A stretch of 64,000 nucleotides of DNA from Owenia fusiformis (GCA_903813345.2 CAIIXF020000012.1:1901318-1965317); one strand, 5' to 3'. Positions 12,101-25,000 are shown, counted from the first letter of the stretch. A program made the numbers and translations. Notes: generated from the letters alone by a model not told the origin.

Positions 12101-13663
12101 AAAACTCTCTTCACCAGACCAAATCGAATTAGAGATTGGCTTGTAGCCAATAAACTGTCTCTTAACAAAAATAAAACCAAATACATATTATTTTCTTCTG
12201 AGCAAAAAAAGATAAATACCATGAATTTAGATATATTTATTGATGGTAAAAAAGATTGAAAGAGTAACACATACTACTTTTTTTGGATTGATCATTGACC
12301 AACACCTTACATGGAATGACCATGTTAGTCAAGTCAAAATGAAAATATCGAGAATAGTTGGCATTTTGTACAAGATTAATCATTTACAAGATACCATAGA
12401 CTAAAACCTGCATGACTATATATCATTCTCTAATTCATTTCTATTTAACATACAGTAATATCATTTGGGGAAACGCCAATATCACCTCAATTAATTCACT
12501 TCATTTAATACAAGAGAAATTTGCTAAATTAGTTACTCACAGTGGATTTTGAGATCATAGTTCACCATTATTTAAAGAATTGGGAATTCTAACCAACTAT
12601 GTAATATTTAAAGTCAAGGTGGCTGAATTTTTCTTTAAGTGGCAAAATAATTGAAACAACATCCATGATACATTTCCTAACTTATTTACTTATTATGTAT
12701 GATACAGGAGGTAAATATAAGTATGTCTTGCCCCAATTTAAAACAGAATCCTTTGGAAGAAAGATGCTTTCATTTTCCAGACCATTTATTTGGAATGGAC
12801 TGGACTTGGAATGGATTAAAAATTCAAGGTCGAGTAAATGCCTTAAATCTAAATATAAGAAACATATTTTGGCTTTGTATACATGATTTCATTTACAATT
12901 TTCATATTCATGCATTTTATAAAAATGATATACAAATATAACTCAAAGCCTGGGTACTGGAGGCTAAACCTTGGTATATTCATATCTGTGATGCACCTCC
13001 TCCACCAACACTCCCACTTCGATTTTCTCTTAGACAAAACTTAATTTCGATATGTTTGATAATTCCTTGACCTTACCTTGCTCTTAATATTCGTAATATT
13101 ATGCTTTAACATGTACGGGTATAAACATCAGAAATGATGTCACCTGTCAAACCTTTTATATGTGAAAATTGAATTGAATTGAAACTGAAAGAACTTGGGT
13201 TACCATAGTTAACATAGAATCAAATAGTAGAAACTCGTGTTAAATTTGAAGTATACACTCAAATATATTTCGGGAACATCGGTATCTAGTTTCACAAAGA
13301 TTCGCACAGTAGTAGTAAAATTGCAACATCTTTGGTGTTACTTATGGATCACCCTGTACTTTTCTTTTAAACACAATTGACACAATTTCAACTGCGAAAC
13401 AAAAATGATCATTACAAACTAATTTAATTGAAGGTGAATGTTGATTTAAGATTCCAAGAGCAAATTTATTAGAAATATTTTATAAAAATAGATAAAATAT
13501 GAAAGTAAGAGAGTTATTTAACTTAAAAGAATATCGCCCCTGGCAAACAATGAACGAATATGCTCTGATGTTAATTCTTCTGACTAAAATGTCTTCAAAT
13601 AAGAATTATTAAAACGTAAATATATAACACGTATGAAAAACTTACTTTACATGTTGAATTCAT
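9160..13663 (-). CDS. Secreted alpha-carbonic anhydrase CA-1 (8 exons)
   Basis: Predicted zinc enzyme that hydrates CO2 to bicarbonate, probably secretory. Coding exons in gene order: 13646-13663, 12015-12066, 11686-11835, 11379-11527, 11026-11100, 10203-10269, 9675-9832, 9160-9264 (stop included). All introns are GT-AG and phases match, giving 257 aa. Residues 1-23 form a hydrophobic signal peptide (exons 1-2). RQSPIDI opens the fold, GHT supplies the likely proton-shuttle His, QAHFHWG and EMHIV the three zinc His, GSEHTVDG the active-site Glu, and GSLTTPPY the gatekeeper Thr; NFRPVQ is near the end. The canonical WxYxGxxGPxxW stretch is absent: intron 2 is only 179 bases and holds no such exon. 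LTTPPY has Tyr where extracellular family members have the second disulphide Cys. The end is ambiguous: TGG-TAA is also a good splice donor (G|GTAAGT), so a further exon is possible. Intron 1 holds a LINE fragment. Confidence 0.9.
12110..13185 (+). mobile_element. 5'-truncated LINE (CR1/Jockey-like) in CA-1 intron 1
   Basis: Plus-strand translation from about 12120 gives RIRDWLVANKLSLNKNKTKY and then, after a frameshift, GLIIDQHLTWNDHVSQVK and KISRIVGILYKINH: the conserved stretch just after the reverse transcriptase catalytic core in CR1/Jockey-type LINEs (LGxxIDxxLTWxxHI). The fragment ends near 13185 in a short tandem of TTGAA units, a common LINE 3' end. Stops and frameshifts make it dead. 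Comparison with introns 1 of CA-2 and CA-3, which match CA-1 up to about 12107, places the insertion there. It is antisense to CA-1. Confidence 0.75.
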
Positions 13664-13800
13664 GTCTTGACTCTAACTAGATAAACTCTCTAAATCAATA
13701 ATTACCAACTATGAATTGAGCTTGAAAATGAAACTACCGTCTCGTCAGATAGCTGAAAAGCTTCTGGCTGATCCTTTTAAAAGTTTCTCCTACATTTAAA
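13664..13800 (-). promoter_or_regulatory. Conserved 5' flank / 5'UTR of CA-1
   Basis: The ~100-140 bases ahead of the CA-1 start codon resemble those of CA-2 and CA-3 far better than the introns do. On the minus strand the shared core reads about AGCTCAATTCAxAGTTG (13704-13724 here), followed by a GAGTTAGAGAGTTTAT-like block next to the ATG. A TTTTAAAAGG sequence (about 13775) could be a TATA-like element. Conservation across three paralogues suggests promoter or UTR function, or simply recent duplication. Confidence 0.45.
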
Positions 13801-13904
13801 CGATCGTACCACGTGTTCTTGTTTTACGACGGCATACCTCATATCAATGAAGATTAAATAACAAGCCACAGGGTGAACAGAATCGCATCCTTGAACAGAA
13901 TACA

Positions 13905-14775
13905 CTTTTAGGAATGGAAAATTCAAAATGGCCTAATCAGTTCTAAACTTTCCATAGAAACATCTCTAAAATTTTAGGAGGAATCCATGAAACCTGTAGA
14001 CAACCCTCAAGAGACACGTTTTAAGGTATTACTTCACAGTGTATCAGCTTTTTTCTACAATTCAGATTTTCCTGAAAAAATCCTTTTAAAAGATATACTG
14101 ATGTATTACAAAATATGTGAAAATTGTAAAGATTGACTGTTTAGTTATTTCTAAAAAAATGTTTTAATTTAACATTGCTCTCAATTGGAAATTATTTTTT
14201 ATTTTTTAAAACAAGCCTTTACAGATACGATTTCAGGACGAAAAATCCAAAATGGCCGCCTTAACATTTACGAAGAATGCCGAAAAACTAATCAGTTCTA
14301 AACTTTTATAGGTAGAAACATCCCTGAGAATTTCAAATGAATCCCTCAAACGGTTTGGCTGGAAACCTGTACACAAGCCTTGACAGACAAGATTTTAGGA
14401 CGGAAAATCCAAAATGGCCGCCTTAACATTTACCCAGAATGCCGAAAAGCTAAACAGTTCTAAACATTTATAGGTAGAAACATCCCTGAGAATTTCAAAT
14501 GAATCCCTCAAACGGTTTGACTGGAAACCTGTAGACAAGCCTTCACAGACAAGATTTTAGGACGGAAAATCCAAAATGGCTGCCTTAACATTTACCCAGA
14601 ATGCCGAAAAACTAATCAGTTCTAAACTTTAATAGGTTGAAACATCCCTGAGAATTTCAAATAAATCCACCTAACGGTTTGGCTGGAAACCTGTAGACAA
14701 GATTATTCGGGACGCCCGCCCGCCCAACCGACCGGCAAACTGATTAAAATATAGCACCTTAGGGTGCAATAATGA
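13905..14775. mobile_element. Helitron-like/pearl-like element: ~165-bp tandem repeats plus terminal hairpin
   Basis: Units of about 162-165 bases containing AAAATCCAAAATGGCCGCC, then AATGCCGAAAAACTAATCAG and AGACAAGATTTTAGGACGG start near 14240, 14403 and 14566, with a more diverged unit near 13915. The array ends in a GC-rich tract (CGGGACGCCCGCCCGCCC, about 14708) and a small hairpin GCACC-TTAG-GGTGC (about 14756-14769). A core of tandem repeats followed by a simple GC tract and a hairpin close to the end is the layout of non-autonomous Helitron-like (pearl) elements. The same repeat family recurs at 56.9-57.8 kb. Boundaries are uncertain. Confidence 0.55.
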
Positions 14776-16057
14776 AATAAAATGTGACCTTATAATCTAC
14801 CAATTCATGGTGTATAGGTCCTAAAATATGTTAGTCTAAATTGATCTATGTGTAAATATTCTCTAAACTAAACATATAGGAAACATATTTACACGTTACA
14901 AGACGTCTGCCGTCCGTCCGTCGTTCTTCTGTCTGGACGATAACCTAAATACCAAATGACAGATTTACTCCTAATGGTAAGTGCTTATGCCTAATGGGTG
15001 TAGCACCGCTACTCAAAATGGAATTTTCGATATTATGGTCGATCAATTCAGATTGTCCGCCATTTATCATAATTATGGACTTTTGATAATTGTTCATATA
15101 AGATATATGCTTACTGAATGCTCCAAGGACATATGACTCTGCTCGAGAAGGAATTTTCAAGATGACTGCTCAATTAAAGATTGCAGTATATTTTTTATAA
15201 TACAATAACATTTTTAATTAATCGTATACCAGTTGTTGAATTTGGGACAACTTGCTTAAACTATTATGTAAAGGGACAAATAGCATCGGCTCATGAAGCC
15301 ATTTTCATTCTGACAACTCAATTCAAAATGGCCACACTTTTTAGTAAAATATAACGTAAATCCCGATAATAACTACTACGATACAGCGAGATATTACATC
15401 TAATAATATATTCTACGCTGAGAATAAGAATCGTATAATTAGGCTAATGCAGACTTAAACAATTATTATCGCAGTTAGTTGTGTATACCAACGTTCATTT
15501 ATTCGAGAAAAGAAGGGGGTATTTAACTCAAATTTAGATCCGATCGTGCAGAATATTAACGTGACTAGCACATTGACCTAATATACAATACATTAATGAG
15601 AGGGATCGTATGATATATTCGACGTTAAGAATAAAATTTGCAAAATGCATACTAAAATCATTCTTATCGCAGTCAAATATTTATTTACGTCAATCCTTTT
15701 GAGGGAAGGTGAGGGTAATTTTACTAAAATTCCAATGCGGATGTTTTAATTAAGGAATAAATAATGATCGGTGAAATATATCGGTGAAATTTTGCACAAG
15801 GTTGACAGAATGTCGTACAAAACACGAACTGAAGGTGAGTGAATTTGAACTGACATTCTGTCGAACGAGTGTAAAATTTCAACACATTGAATGGTCTCTT
15901 ATTTATTCCGATTCAAACATAAACAAGAATTCAAACATAACAAGAAAGAAAAAGAAAAATTATAAAGAAACTGGGGTCAATGAAATAGCCAATAGCCAAC
16001 ATGGCTGTTATTTTCGCCATTCCAACGTGTGACGTCATAATACATCGAGATTATCCT
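14776..16057. other. Intergenic, no gene seen
   Basis: AT-rich. A short CCGTCCGTCCGTCG tract (about 14910) may be the remnant of another repeat tail in inverse orientation. At 15790-15890 there is a local inverted repeat around GACAGAATGTCG and GACATTCTGTCG. The 82-codon open frame across the latter is not recognisable as a gene. Confidence 0.5.
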
Positions 16058-16190
16058 ATATGAGGTTCAGGATATTGGGATTATGCCGAGGCCAATATAA
16101 TATATCTGCCCGAGGGCCGTAGGTCCCGAAGTTAGATATTTTATATTGGCCAAGGGATAATCCCAATATCCTGAACCCACTATATTGAAT
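16058..16190. repeat. Small foldback (palindromic) element
   Basis: The left arm GAGGTTCAGGATATTGGGAT with GGCCAATATAATAT is matched by the inverted right arm ATATTGGCC and ATCCCAATATCCTGAACCCA, with a short GC-rich loop near 16115-16125. It could form a hairpin of over 50 base pairs in single-stranded DNA or RNA. Likely a short MITE. Confidence 0.7.
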
Positions 16191-17454
16191 GATTTCTTTA
16201 TCCCATACCTATCATTGTTCAATAGGATAGTTTCTAAATAGCAGAAAAATCAATGAAATCTCGTGCTGCCATCTTTTATTCAGCTTTTAACTTTGGCTAG
16301 AGCTCCATTCACTTACATGCTAAAATCTTGGAAAAGTGGCTTAATTTCATGATTTATCAAAGTGTGTTTGTTGAATCTGTATAAAACTTGAATGATATAC
16401 CACATGATGACCCTGTTTATGAACATGTTGTGATTAAACATGCTAATGTTGATTGACATACAAATAATCCACGGTTTTAAAGAATTTTAGCATTGCATCT
16501 ATGGACATTTGGCCCAACTTTTTTTAAATTGTCATAGAAAATTATTCAAATTACATTACATTACTGTGTAAATCAAAGCTATTTTAGGAGAAAACATTCC
16601 ACTGAATTCAAATATACCATTTAAAAGAAGGTAATGTAAGTCATTAGAGGTCTAATATGCAAGTCTCTTAAAATCTCACGAAAAACGAGATTTAGCGAGA
16701 TTTCAAAAGCTATATGGAAACTATACTATTAACCACAGAAAATTTCCAACCAACCGTTAAATTATTTTAGAATATGCATGTTCAGTTTTTTTTTGTTTCG
16801 GCCGTGGTCGCATTTTCCTGTTCTTTCAGATATTCATCAACATTTATTTTTATTTATAATTAATTTCAAAGGCGAACTACACACATTCTTAACACGCTGT
16901 ATGGGGTATTCACTACATATCAATCCATCAAGCCAAATATTTGACCTTGACCTCTATTGTCACACCTATTTACTCATACAGCATCTTTTTATTTCACTCT
17001 AATGTAGAATTCCAATTCTAACATGCATATTGTCTAATATTGAGTAATTCCAATGAATAGTTTCTTAGACATAACAGTCCATATAGGCATTCTGAAACCA
17101 AACATTTTTCCAACCAACCACCAGCCCACCCTCATAAGCTAAGTAGGGAAGCAAACGTCAAACGACTGATCACGGAGAGTGACACAGATACATCCTTTAT
17201 GCGATTAAAGTACATTCTCCTGTTTTATGTGAAAAATCAAGAAAAAATGATGATGTTAATAAGAAACGCGTCGTTGTTTTCATGGATATGTGGGTGGTAA
17301 TCTCATAGAAGAAACGTAATCATAACCATTAAATGAAAACATCATACTTATATACTCTTGAGTTGCTATTTGTTGTTATGGACATTTAGATTGAAAATAG
17401 AAACCAATTGTCAAAATACATTTTGATTGAAAAAGCATGATTGATTTCTTAAAG
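16191..17454. other. Intergenic, no gene seen
   Basis: AT-rich, with no recognisable gene, RNA or repeat. Open frames are short and unremarkable. Confidence 0.5.
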
Positions 17455-18035
17455 AATGGGTATCGATATGGCGAACTTTTTAAACACACGTTTCTCTTAA
17501 ACCAGTCATCAACAATTTCTGAAAATCTTACAACTTGTCAATTTAATTAATGGCCATCTTTTGAATGGTAACAATATAATTTGAAATAGATATACATACT
17601 TTCATATATATTGTTTTAAAAAACACATCAAACACTTGTTTTGTTCTTGGTTTCATGTTTCCAGAGAGAAATGAAACATCTTTCCGAACCTCATTGGAAA
17701 AATCATTTTAAAATCAACCAAAAATTCCTTTGTATAACTTTAATATTGAGAGGTCTAAAAACATGTTGTATATGCTATTTTGTTCCAACAAGGTTCGGAA
17801 AGACATTTTATTTAATTCTCAAGAATTGGTAGAAAGGAGCAAAAACAATTGCACTAAAAAACAAAAAATGTTAACAAAAACAGTTATATAAAATATCTCT
17901 AAATAATTTTCGCATTAAATTGTTGTCAACCAGTCAACATTACATAAAATACCATGTTTATTTACAGAATGTTTTCAATGATTGGTTTAAGAGAAAAACA
18001 TTGTTGAATTCAGTTCTCCATATCGACACCTATCC
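17455..18035. repeat. Old, diverged foldback element (~580 bp)
   Basis: The left arm (about 17460-17540: TATCGATATGGCGAAC, TTTCTCTTAAACCAGTCAT) is matched in inverted order by the right arm (about 17965-18035: ATGATTGGTTTAAGAGAAA, GTTCTCCATATCGACACC). An inner pair, CATCTTTCCGAACCTCATTGG (17679) and AACAAGGTTCGGAAAGACAT (17787), is also inverted. The arms are imperfect, so this is an old MITE-like remnant. No coding content is recognised. Confidence 0.5.
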
Positions 18036-19164
18036 TTTACCCCTTGGTGACGAGAATTCGAATGTAGGATGGATTCTTAAGGCTCTCAGCTTTCTAACGG
18101 TGTATTATGAACCTTAGTGCAGAAGAGGTAATTTAAAAATCACTAAGGAGCGCATTTGGAGGTTCTATTTTGCTCGAGTATACGAGTGTATAACAGTTAT
18201 AACAAAATACCATGATATATAACTACTACTGTTGAGGTTATATTATAACCTGCTAGAGACTGGATGATTCATAGCCAGCGACTTCAAACTCAAACCATTG
18301 GATTAATATTTATCTATTACTTTCACTATATGGTTAGAATAACATTGTTGATATGATGTTGATGCACAAGTTGTTGAAAGCTTCACAAGAAGGTACCCTT
18401 TAGTTGTTACGCTTGACACGACAGACACCGAAAACATCAGACGAAATATTGTTATGTTTGTGGTGAATTTGGGTTTTGCTGTCCAATATTTTGTCTCCTC
18501 TCAACATTAAGATTTCAGCTCTGCACCAATACGATTTCAAATACATGTACTTATTTTGAGAAATGAAACCAATTCAATGTAGTATTTAAATGATTGTTAT
18601 ATAAATTCTCAATTACATCTAGTTTCTTAGAAAATTGAATGTGTTGCAAAAGCATGTACTGTTTTGGAGAATACAAATCACACGGAGATACTTAGTAATA
18701 AAACGTAATCTTTATGTGAGTATGAAATATCAAACAAAACCCTTGAGAGCTGGTTGCAAATGTACCTTATCAACAAGTGAGACATTATCGAAGCACATTT
18801 TTCATTTGTTATGTTGCCTGATAATATTTTAGAATAAATAAGCAATATGTTCAATATATTTTACATGGTCATGATAACCAGTTGTGTTGACATTAAAATA
18901 CCACACATTAAATATAGTTGATATTAATGCACATGTCGCAGCTTTGGTAGAAAAAGAATTTGAATATTTTGAAAATGTCCATTATCGTAAATTCAGAGAG
19001 CAACCCATAGTTTTTATTATGTTATATTGTAATGGTCTCTTTTTTACAGCGGTTGGTGGTTGGCGATCGGCGGTCGGTGTATGCAACAAATTCCAATAAT
19101 TTATCAAATACTGTATAGACTGACTTAATTGTTTTTTTAAATCATTAACATGTTTTCATAGGTT
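18036..19164. other. Intergenic, no gene seen
   Basis: AT-rich with no gene or repeat that I can support. Confidence 0.5.
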
Positions 19165-19545
19165 CAAACCTGACTTTATATATACGATTTGACCTCAAGG
19201 TCAAAAAGGTCAAAAAGGATTTTTTTAACTTGCTTCAAATTGACCATTTTTTTCAAAATCATCTATAAGTTATTGGAAGTTCAAATCTGAATTACGATTT
19301 GAGATTTGACCTTCAATGACCTTCTTAAGGTCAACTAAGGTCAAAAAGGTATTTTTTAATCTTGCTTCAAATTGACCAATTTTTTCATCTACAAGTCATA
19401 TACAAGTTCTCAACAGTTCAAATCTGACTATAGATTTGACTTCCAATGACATTCTCAAGGTCAAAATAGAGTTAAACTTTAATGACCTCCTCAAGGTGAA
19501 AACGGTATTTTCATCTGGCTTCAACTAAGTTGTGACATTTTGTCA
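19165..19545. repeat. Tandem ~125-bp repeat with AGGTCA motifs (about 3 units)
   Basis: Three diverged units each contain TTCAAATCTGA-like, GATTTGACxTxxAATGACxTTCT, CAAGGTCAAAAAGGT and CTTGCTTCAAATTGACCA blocks. The first unit carries AGGTCA-AAA-AGGTCA, a direct repeat of nuclear-receptor half-sites spaced by three bases, but it lies far from any start codon seen here. Confidence 0.65.
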
Positions 19546-20039
19546 TGTTAATGCCTTGTTGTACTTATCATTTATCACAAGGGGAGCCCCCTGAGCAATG
19601 AGAAAAATAGCTTCGCAGAGTGGTAGCTTCGCAGAGTGGTACATTAAGTATTTTTCAGGGTTTAGCCCCCACCCCACAAAAGCACTCCAACCCGGAATTT
19701 TTTTTTCATATTCAATAATTTTAGATATCTAAATCTTTGTAAGTAACATCCATAGACATTAGATGTATAAATCATTTGAAAAATAAATGATGCCAATCAC
19801 TCCTATAGAATTTGAACAATAGTACAAAGTATGTACCCCAGTGGGCAAATTCGTGTCCCATTTTCTTACTATTTAGAGCCCAAATTTTCAATCAGACACT
19901 GGAAGACATTGGAAGATCTCATTTGAAGTGTCAAGTAGCAGGGATATACTGGTGGTACCTGCAATATATGAACGAAACGTTTGACCTAGCTCTAAAACAG
20001 AATATCAGCCCAATAATGCGGAGAATAACTGAAATATAG
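19546..20039. other. Intergenic, short direct duplication only
   Basis: Contains a 16-17 bp direct duplication TAGCTTCGCAGAGTGG at about 19609 and 19626. No gene seen. Confidence 0.5.
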
Positions 20040-20650
20040 CTTGTTGCAAAGGTTCAATTTCTGAACCACCCTGTATTTCCCATGACGTCATAAAATGTAC
20101 AGTAGTTACTTCTTGTATACCGGATGTTGATTACGTTTAGAAGGATCCAGTGTTTTCCTCATTTCACCGGATGTTGATTATGTAGTGGATTGTTCAATAT
20201 TTAATATTTCATTTTACTGGATGTCGATTACGTTGTAAATTGTCCAATATATCTTATTTCATTATACTGGATGTTGATGACGTTGTGAAGTCTCCAATTT
20301 TTTCTTCATTATGCCAGATGTTGTTTACGTTTTCAAGTGTCCAATATTTTCCTCTTCCCAGTCATGGGCGTCTGGAGTCACGTTATGTCATTTTGCTTTC
20401 TTCAATGGTCATTGTTTAACTATAAAAAAAGTATGATATTTGCAGTTCTAATAAGATATAACAGTATTAGGATATCTGTGGTTTTAATATTACAATAAAG
20501 ATATTTTGGGTCTCATATTAGAGTAGGGATTCATGTGGTTCTCATTTTACAGTGAGGATATAAGTGATTCTCTTTTATGCATGGATATAATTATATAGTT
20601 CTCATGTTAAAGTATTAATGTCTGTGCTTCTCATTTTGCAGTATAGATAT
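20040..20650. repeat. Dispersed CA-flank repeat, copy downstream of CA-2, with degenerate ~30-bp minisatellite
   Basis: Four to five diverged repeats of GGATGTTGATTACG...TGTCCAATATTTTCCTCATT (20100-20365), then GCGTCTGGAGTCA, TTCAATGGTCATTGTTTAAC and a ~30-bp periodic tract (20450-20650) with motifs GGATATxTGTGGTTxTxAT and TTACAxTAxxGATAT. The same order is seen at 26.76-27.54 and 35.8-36.33 kb, and partially at 8.4-8.6 kb. The periodic part is the diverged relative of the 29-bp array at 36853-37775. Confidence 0.65.
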
Positions 20651-20651
20651 A

Positions 20652-21638
20652 CAGGGCGTATCAAAAAAACTCTCAAAAATCTCGTAAAATCACAAAACAA
20701 GTGATGATTACATCAACTTCATTCAATGTACCAAAAAGTCACGCCTCTCTTCTTTGCAATGATATGTCATCCATTCACATGTAGTAATGGTTGGGTGAGA
20801 AATTCTTCCATTTGCACAGTGGGTCAAAATCTGCTCTGGACCAAGTTTTAGATATTGCATAAATCAGTGCAAGGGCTAAACCAATGGAAGTTCCCCTGAC
20901 TTGAATTGTTGTGACTTTTTCTTTTGGCGCTATCTCAGGAGCATCTGTGTTCAAAATTCATCCACCAGATATTGCAAAACCTCGAGAAAGTATTGCCCAT
21001 GGGCTGCTTTTCTCTGCTTTAACCCACAAATGGCTCAGGGCTGAACCATGCATGACGTGGACAGGTGAGCACATCTTTATGTGCAAGGAAGTGGTGGCAA
21101 TTTGGAGGGGTATAGGATGTATTCTTGCGAGAGTATGAGTATGAACACTTAAATGTCTATGCAACACCTGTCACACCTTCTTCCAATATCCCCTATGCCC
21201 CTTGTACGTATACTGACTTTTGCAATGTTTAAAACTCGGGTCAGAGTTAAATTTTGCCCCACTTTGCAAAATTAATGATTATTCGGCCAGTCATGTCTCC
21301 CTGTGAATGAATGATATTCCATTGCAAAGAGGAGTAATTTGGCTTTTTGGTACATTGAATGAAAAGGATGCAGTCATCATTGGTTTTATGTTTTCTTCCA
21401 ATATTGCATCGGGCTCCGTACACTGACTTTTGCGATGTTTATAACTTTGTCCCAAGCTAATTTTGGCCCACTTGGCAAATGGAATGATTACTCGCCCAAC
21501 CATAACCAAATATCAATGAATGATATATCATTGTAAAGAAGAGACACGTGGCTTTATGGTGCATTGAATGAAATCAATGCTGTTATCACTGGTTTCATGC
21601 TTTTTCGAGATCTGTTGCGTTTTTTTTGATAAACACTG
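20652..21638. mobile_element. Non-autonomous TA-flanked DNA transposon, complete copy B (~0.99 kb)
   Basis: Termini CAGGGCGTATCAAAAAAACT (left) and CAGTGTTTATCAAAAAAAAC (right end read on the minus strand), each bordered by TA (20650-20651, 21639-21640). The outer ~230 bases on both sides are inverted copies (CATTCAATGxACCAxAAAG, then TCTCTTCTTTxCAATGATAT in both). A second, directly oriented copy of the same module (21280-21400) follows the central part, so the element has a partly tripled structure. Terminal bases and TA duplication suggest mobilisation by a mariner/Tc1-type transposase. No such protein is encoded. Confidence 0.8.
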
Positions 21639-22021
21639 TATTGTTTATTATATGAAGTGAATTTGGATATTGTTGAAAGTGCATGAAGAATTCTCGATGT
21701 GGACTCCCTAAGACTGAATAGTTCATTTGATGTATTTTCTTATCTTTTCTGTTTTATAAATGCACAACTATGAATCAACACGCACATTGGTTCACCAAGA
21801 ACACTTTAAAATCATTGTTCTCAAATGTGTAATGTACGAAATATGTCTTCTTCGTTTACTTATTTTCGTTGGGGGCCTTATTTTATCTATCAGTAAACTA
21901 ACGAAGGGGAATTTTGAGACTATTCCATAATAATTTATTTTAATAGTATGCTGAGAGGATTCGGGTATTCCTGACAGTATGTTATTGTTTGAAATGCAAC
22001 TGTAGTTTGGTTTGTATAGAC

Positions 22022-25000
22022 TTACCAGCTTTGGTACACAGACCTTCCGTTCAAGGGTTGAACTGGTCTAAAATTGTCAACAATGTTGTCTCCCTCTTCA
22101 TTCAGCAATGTTCTGAACTGTGCAATCTGGAACGAAATATTAAATGAATAAACTCATCGAGTTGTCTGCTGATTTCAACCTACTGCCTGTAGTTTGTAAC
22201 GATATTACCTACAATGATAATAGTTGGTCTTGTCCAAGTGTGACAAAAAATGTGACAGATCTTGTTCAAGTGTGACAGGAATCACGGCCCTCGCTCGATG
22301 TCATTGAGAAACATAATGAAAATCAAATAACATATTAAACTCCATGAACTAAGGCGTACTACAAAATTCACATTCTAACCACATTCACATATGAGCAAAT
22401 GTACACATCGTACACTCTATGGTACTATTCAAATACCAGTTTCTCAACTGCAGCTGTGGAACGTAGAGAATAAACATTAAAAATAAAGGACCCTATATCG
22501 AATATTTTTTCTGTTTTTTCTGAAATGATTTTTGAATCTAATAGAGTCTTTCCGTATAGTTTCTTGTTACCTGCATTTCCGATATCTTTATTGTTTCCTC
22601 AAATACTGTCCATTTAACAATCTGAGAAAATGGCGGTGTGGTCAGTGAGCCAAAGTAGCTATAGTACTTAAACCTATTACGAGGCAAGAGTTTCTGGAGG
22701 TTAATGTTGTCAAGAATCGTCTCCTCGTCTAAAATCAATGAAAATCACAGCATTAATGAGACGTTAACAGGACAAAACACTAATATGCACACATTATTTG
22801 ATGTGAATTTGTTTGTCAGTATACATCCATAGGAAAGGCAAGAAAAGCAAATTAAATATTAACTACACGTCTTAAAAAATGATTATAAAATGTAACAATT
22901 ACTTTCAAACGCCAAACCAGTTTCAACGAAATGAAAGCGTATAGAAATGTAATCGTACTTTGATTGAGTGTAATATATATATGATAAATGACCTTAACTA
23001 GTAATGTCTCACCTGGGTTAGTGATTTCACCAAGTCCCATAATGATGTCATTCCATGCTCGATTATCTGTATAACTTATCTATAAGATAAATAATCATAT
23101 TAAGTAACAAAAGCATAAATGGCAGTGATGACTGAAGAAACGATGTTCAAATACCATACTTCTGAAACAATGCAAGGTTCCACGCTGTATTATAACAATC
23201 TACTTTCAGTCGATGTTCTAAATTAATCACGTCATGATAGAACCATTATTACAATTGAGTTTTGGTACATTTGTGAAGTTTACAATGTACCTGGAAGAAA
23301 AAGCCAAGGACGGCAAGCTCAGCACAAGAGGAATTACCCCGCCTCATCTTTGTTACAATATGCACCTATGCGAAAAATAACATATGGAATGTTAAATATA
23401 AAACGTAAGCCTTTCAAGAAAAGTTCATAGACATGACATAACCTTCCTTGAGTTCCAAGGTTTTTGGCTACTCTGGACTAAAAGTGTGTACACATCAACT
23501 GTATGGGGAGGGTCACATTTAGCCATAATGTATTTGCAACATTTTTTGAGAAGTCCCTCATAGGGAGTGACTACCACAGCATAAGACAGGCTAGTAGCAC
23601 ATTTCAAAATAACAATATAATGCATATAGTACCTCCATTGGGTATCGTTGTCCGTCAAGTGTGTGCTCTGAGCCTCTTGTCGATTCCTCTCCCCAATGAA
23701 AATGGGCTTGAAGTACACTATATTGACCAACAAGAGGTCCCCCTTGTATTGTGTAATCACATTTATCCAGTTCCAGTTGAGCTGAAGGTTAAGTTCAAAA
23801 AAATTCATTTGGGCGCAAACAAATCTTCACGGAGAGGGTTTTGCACTTCATTTATGTCTAGTTCGTCATAATTAAAATATCTTTTTTTCTGCATGAGCAA
23901 TAAAACATGAGTTGTATTTATAGTAAACTATATCTTTACCAGTATGACCTCCATCATTAACTAGATGTACATCCTTGCATGTATATTTTGGAATATACAT
24001 ACGGCCCAACTTCCACAAACATTTAGTTGCAGAGGTCTCTATGTCAATGGGCGACTGTCTTTCAGCTGGGAGTCCATAACATTGCCTCTCTCCTTGTAAG
24101 AAAATAAAGAAAACATTATATATTGTGTCCGTTTTTATTAAATCGGACGTAAATTTTAAAAGAGCATAATAGGTGCTGGAATGGACTTATGATTACAGCT
24201 CCTAATTTTTTTTAAAACTAGATTAATTTATATATAATTACAAGTATGATCAAAATGACATTGAAGCATGGAATCCTAGTTAATGCTAAGTACGCACTTC
24301 CATATCTGATAACGTAACTGTATCTGCGTCTGCTATTGCTTCTTCTACTTCTAATACTGCTGCTACTGCTACTGACATAGCCTACAAATGAGTATGAAAT
24401 AAAAAATTATTCCCAGTAGGCTAAAAATTCGAGTCCATGTACCTCCATACTTTTTAAAAGACAACTTCAAGTCGGCAAATAATTATGTCTTATGCAAGGG
24501 TCTGTCGTTCAACTGATCGTGTAATTAGTAACAGAGACCCGTTTGTGTCTCACTTTTCATTGCCTCTCTCTCTATTTTTTCTATTGTCTGGGCTTTGCTC
24601 AAGAGTAGAAGTTTTTAATTAATTTTCGAGATTTCGAATCCTAGTATTAACTATTTTTGATGTTATGAGTTTTGGCTATCAATTTTTTATATCTACAGAG
24701 GATTAAAGTTAATTGCAACCCCATATTAGTCAATGGTACCCTTCTCGAAATCCTCATCTTCTCAGAAGAACTCGAGTTGATCGAGTTCCAACAAGTAGGT
24801 TCACGTAGGAGAGTATCGATAGAATCAATTTCAAAAAGTAAGAAAAGGGGTTCTTAAACAGGACATTGGTCTGTAGAACTTTTTTATGATATAAACAATG
24901 ATAAATCCATAAATTGTCAAAATGTAGCTAATGTGAGATATTATGTAAGCAATAATAATAGTACATTATTGATTGTCTAAACATTTCAAATGGATTTATT

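Noticed and set aside
24290-24385. Possible extra CA-2 exon in intron 2 encoding an Arg/Ser-rich stretch with a YSY motif
   Set aside because: The acceptor-like TTTGTAG and phase would fit, but the peptide does not resemble the missing CA segment, and CA-1 has no room for an equivalent exon.
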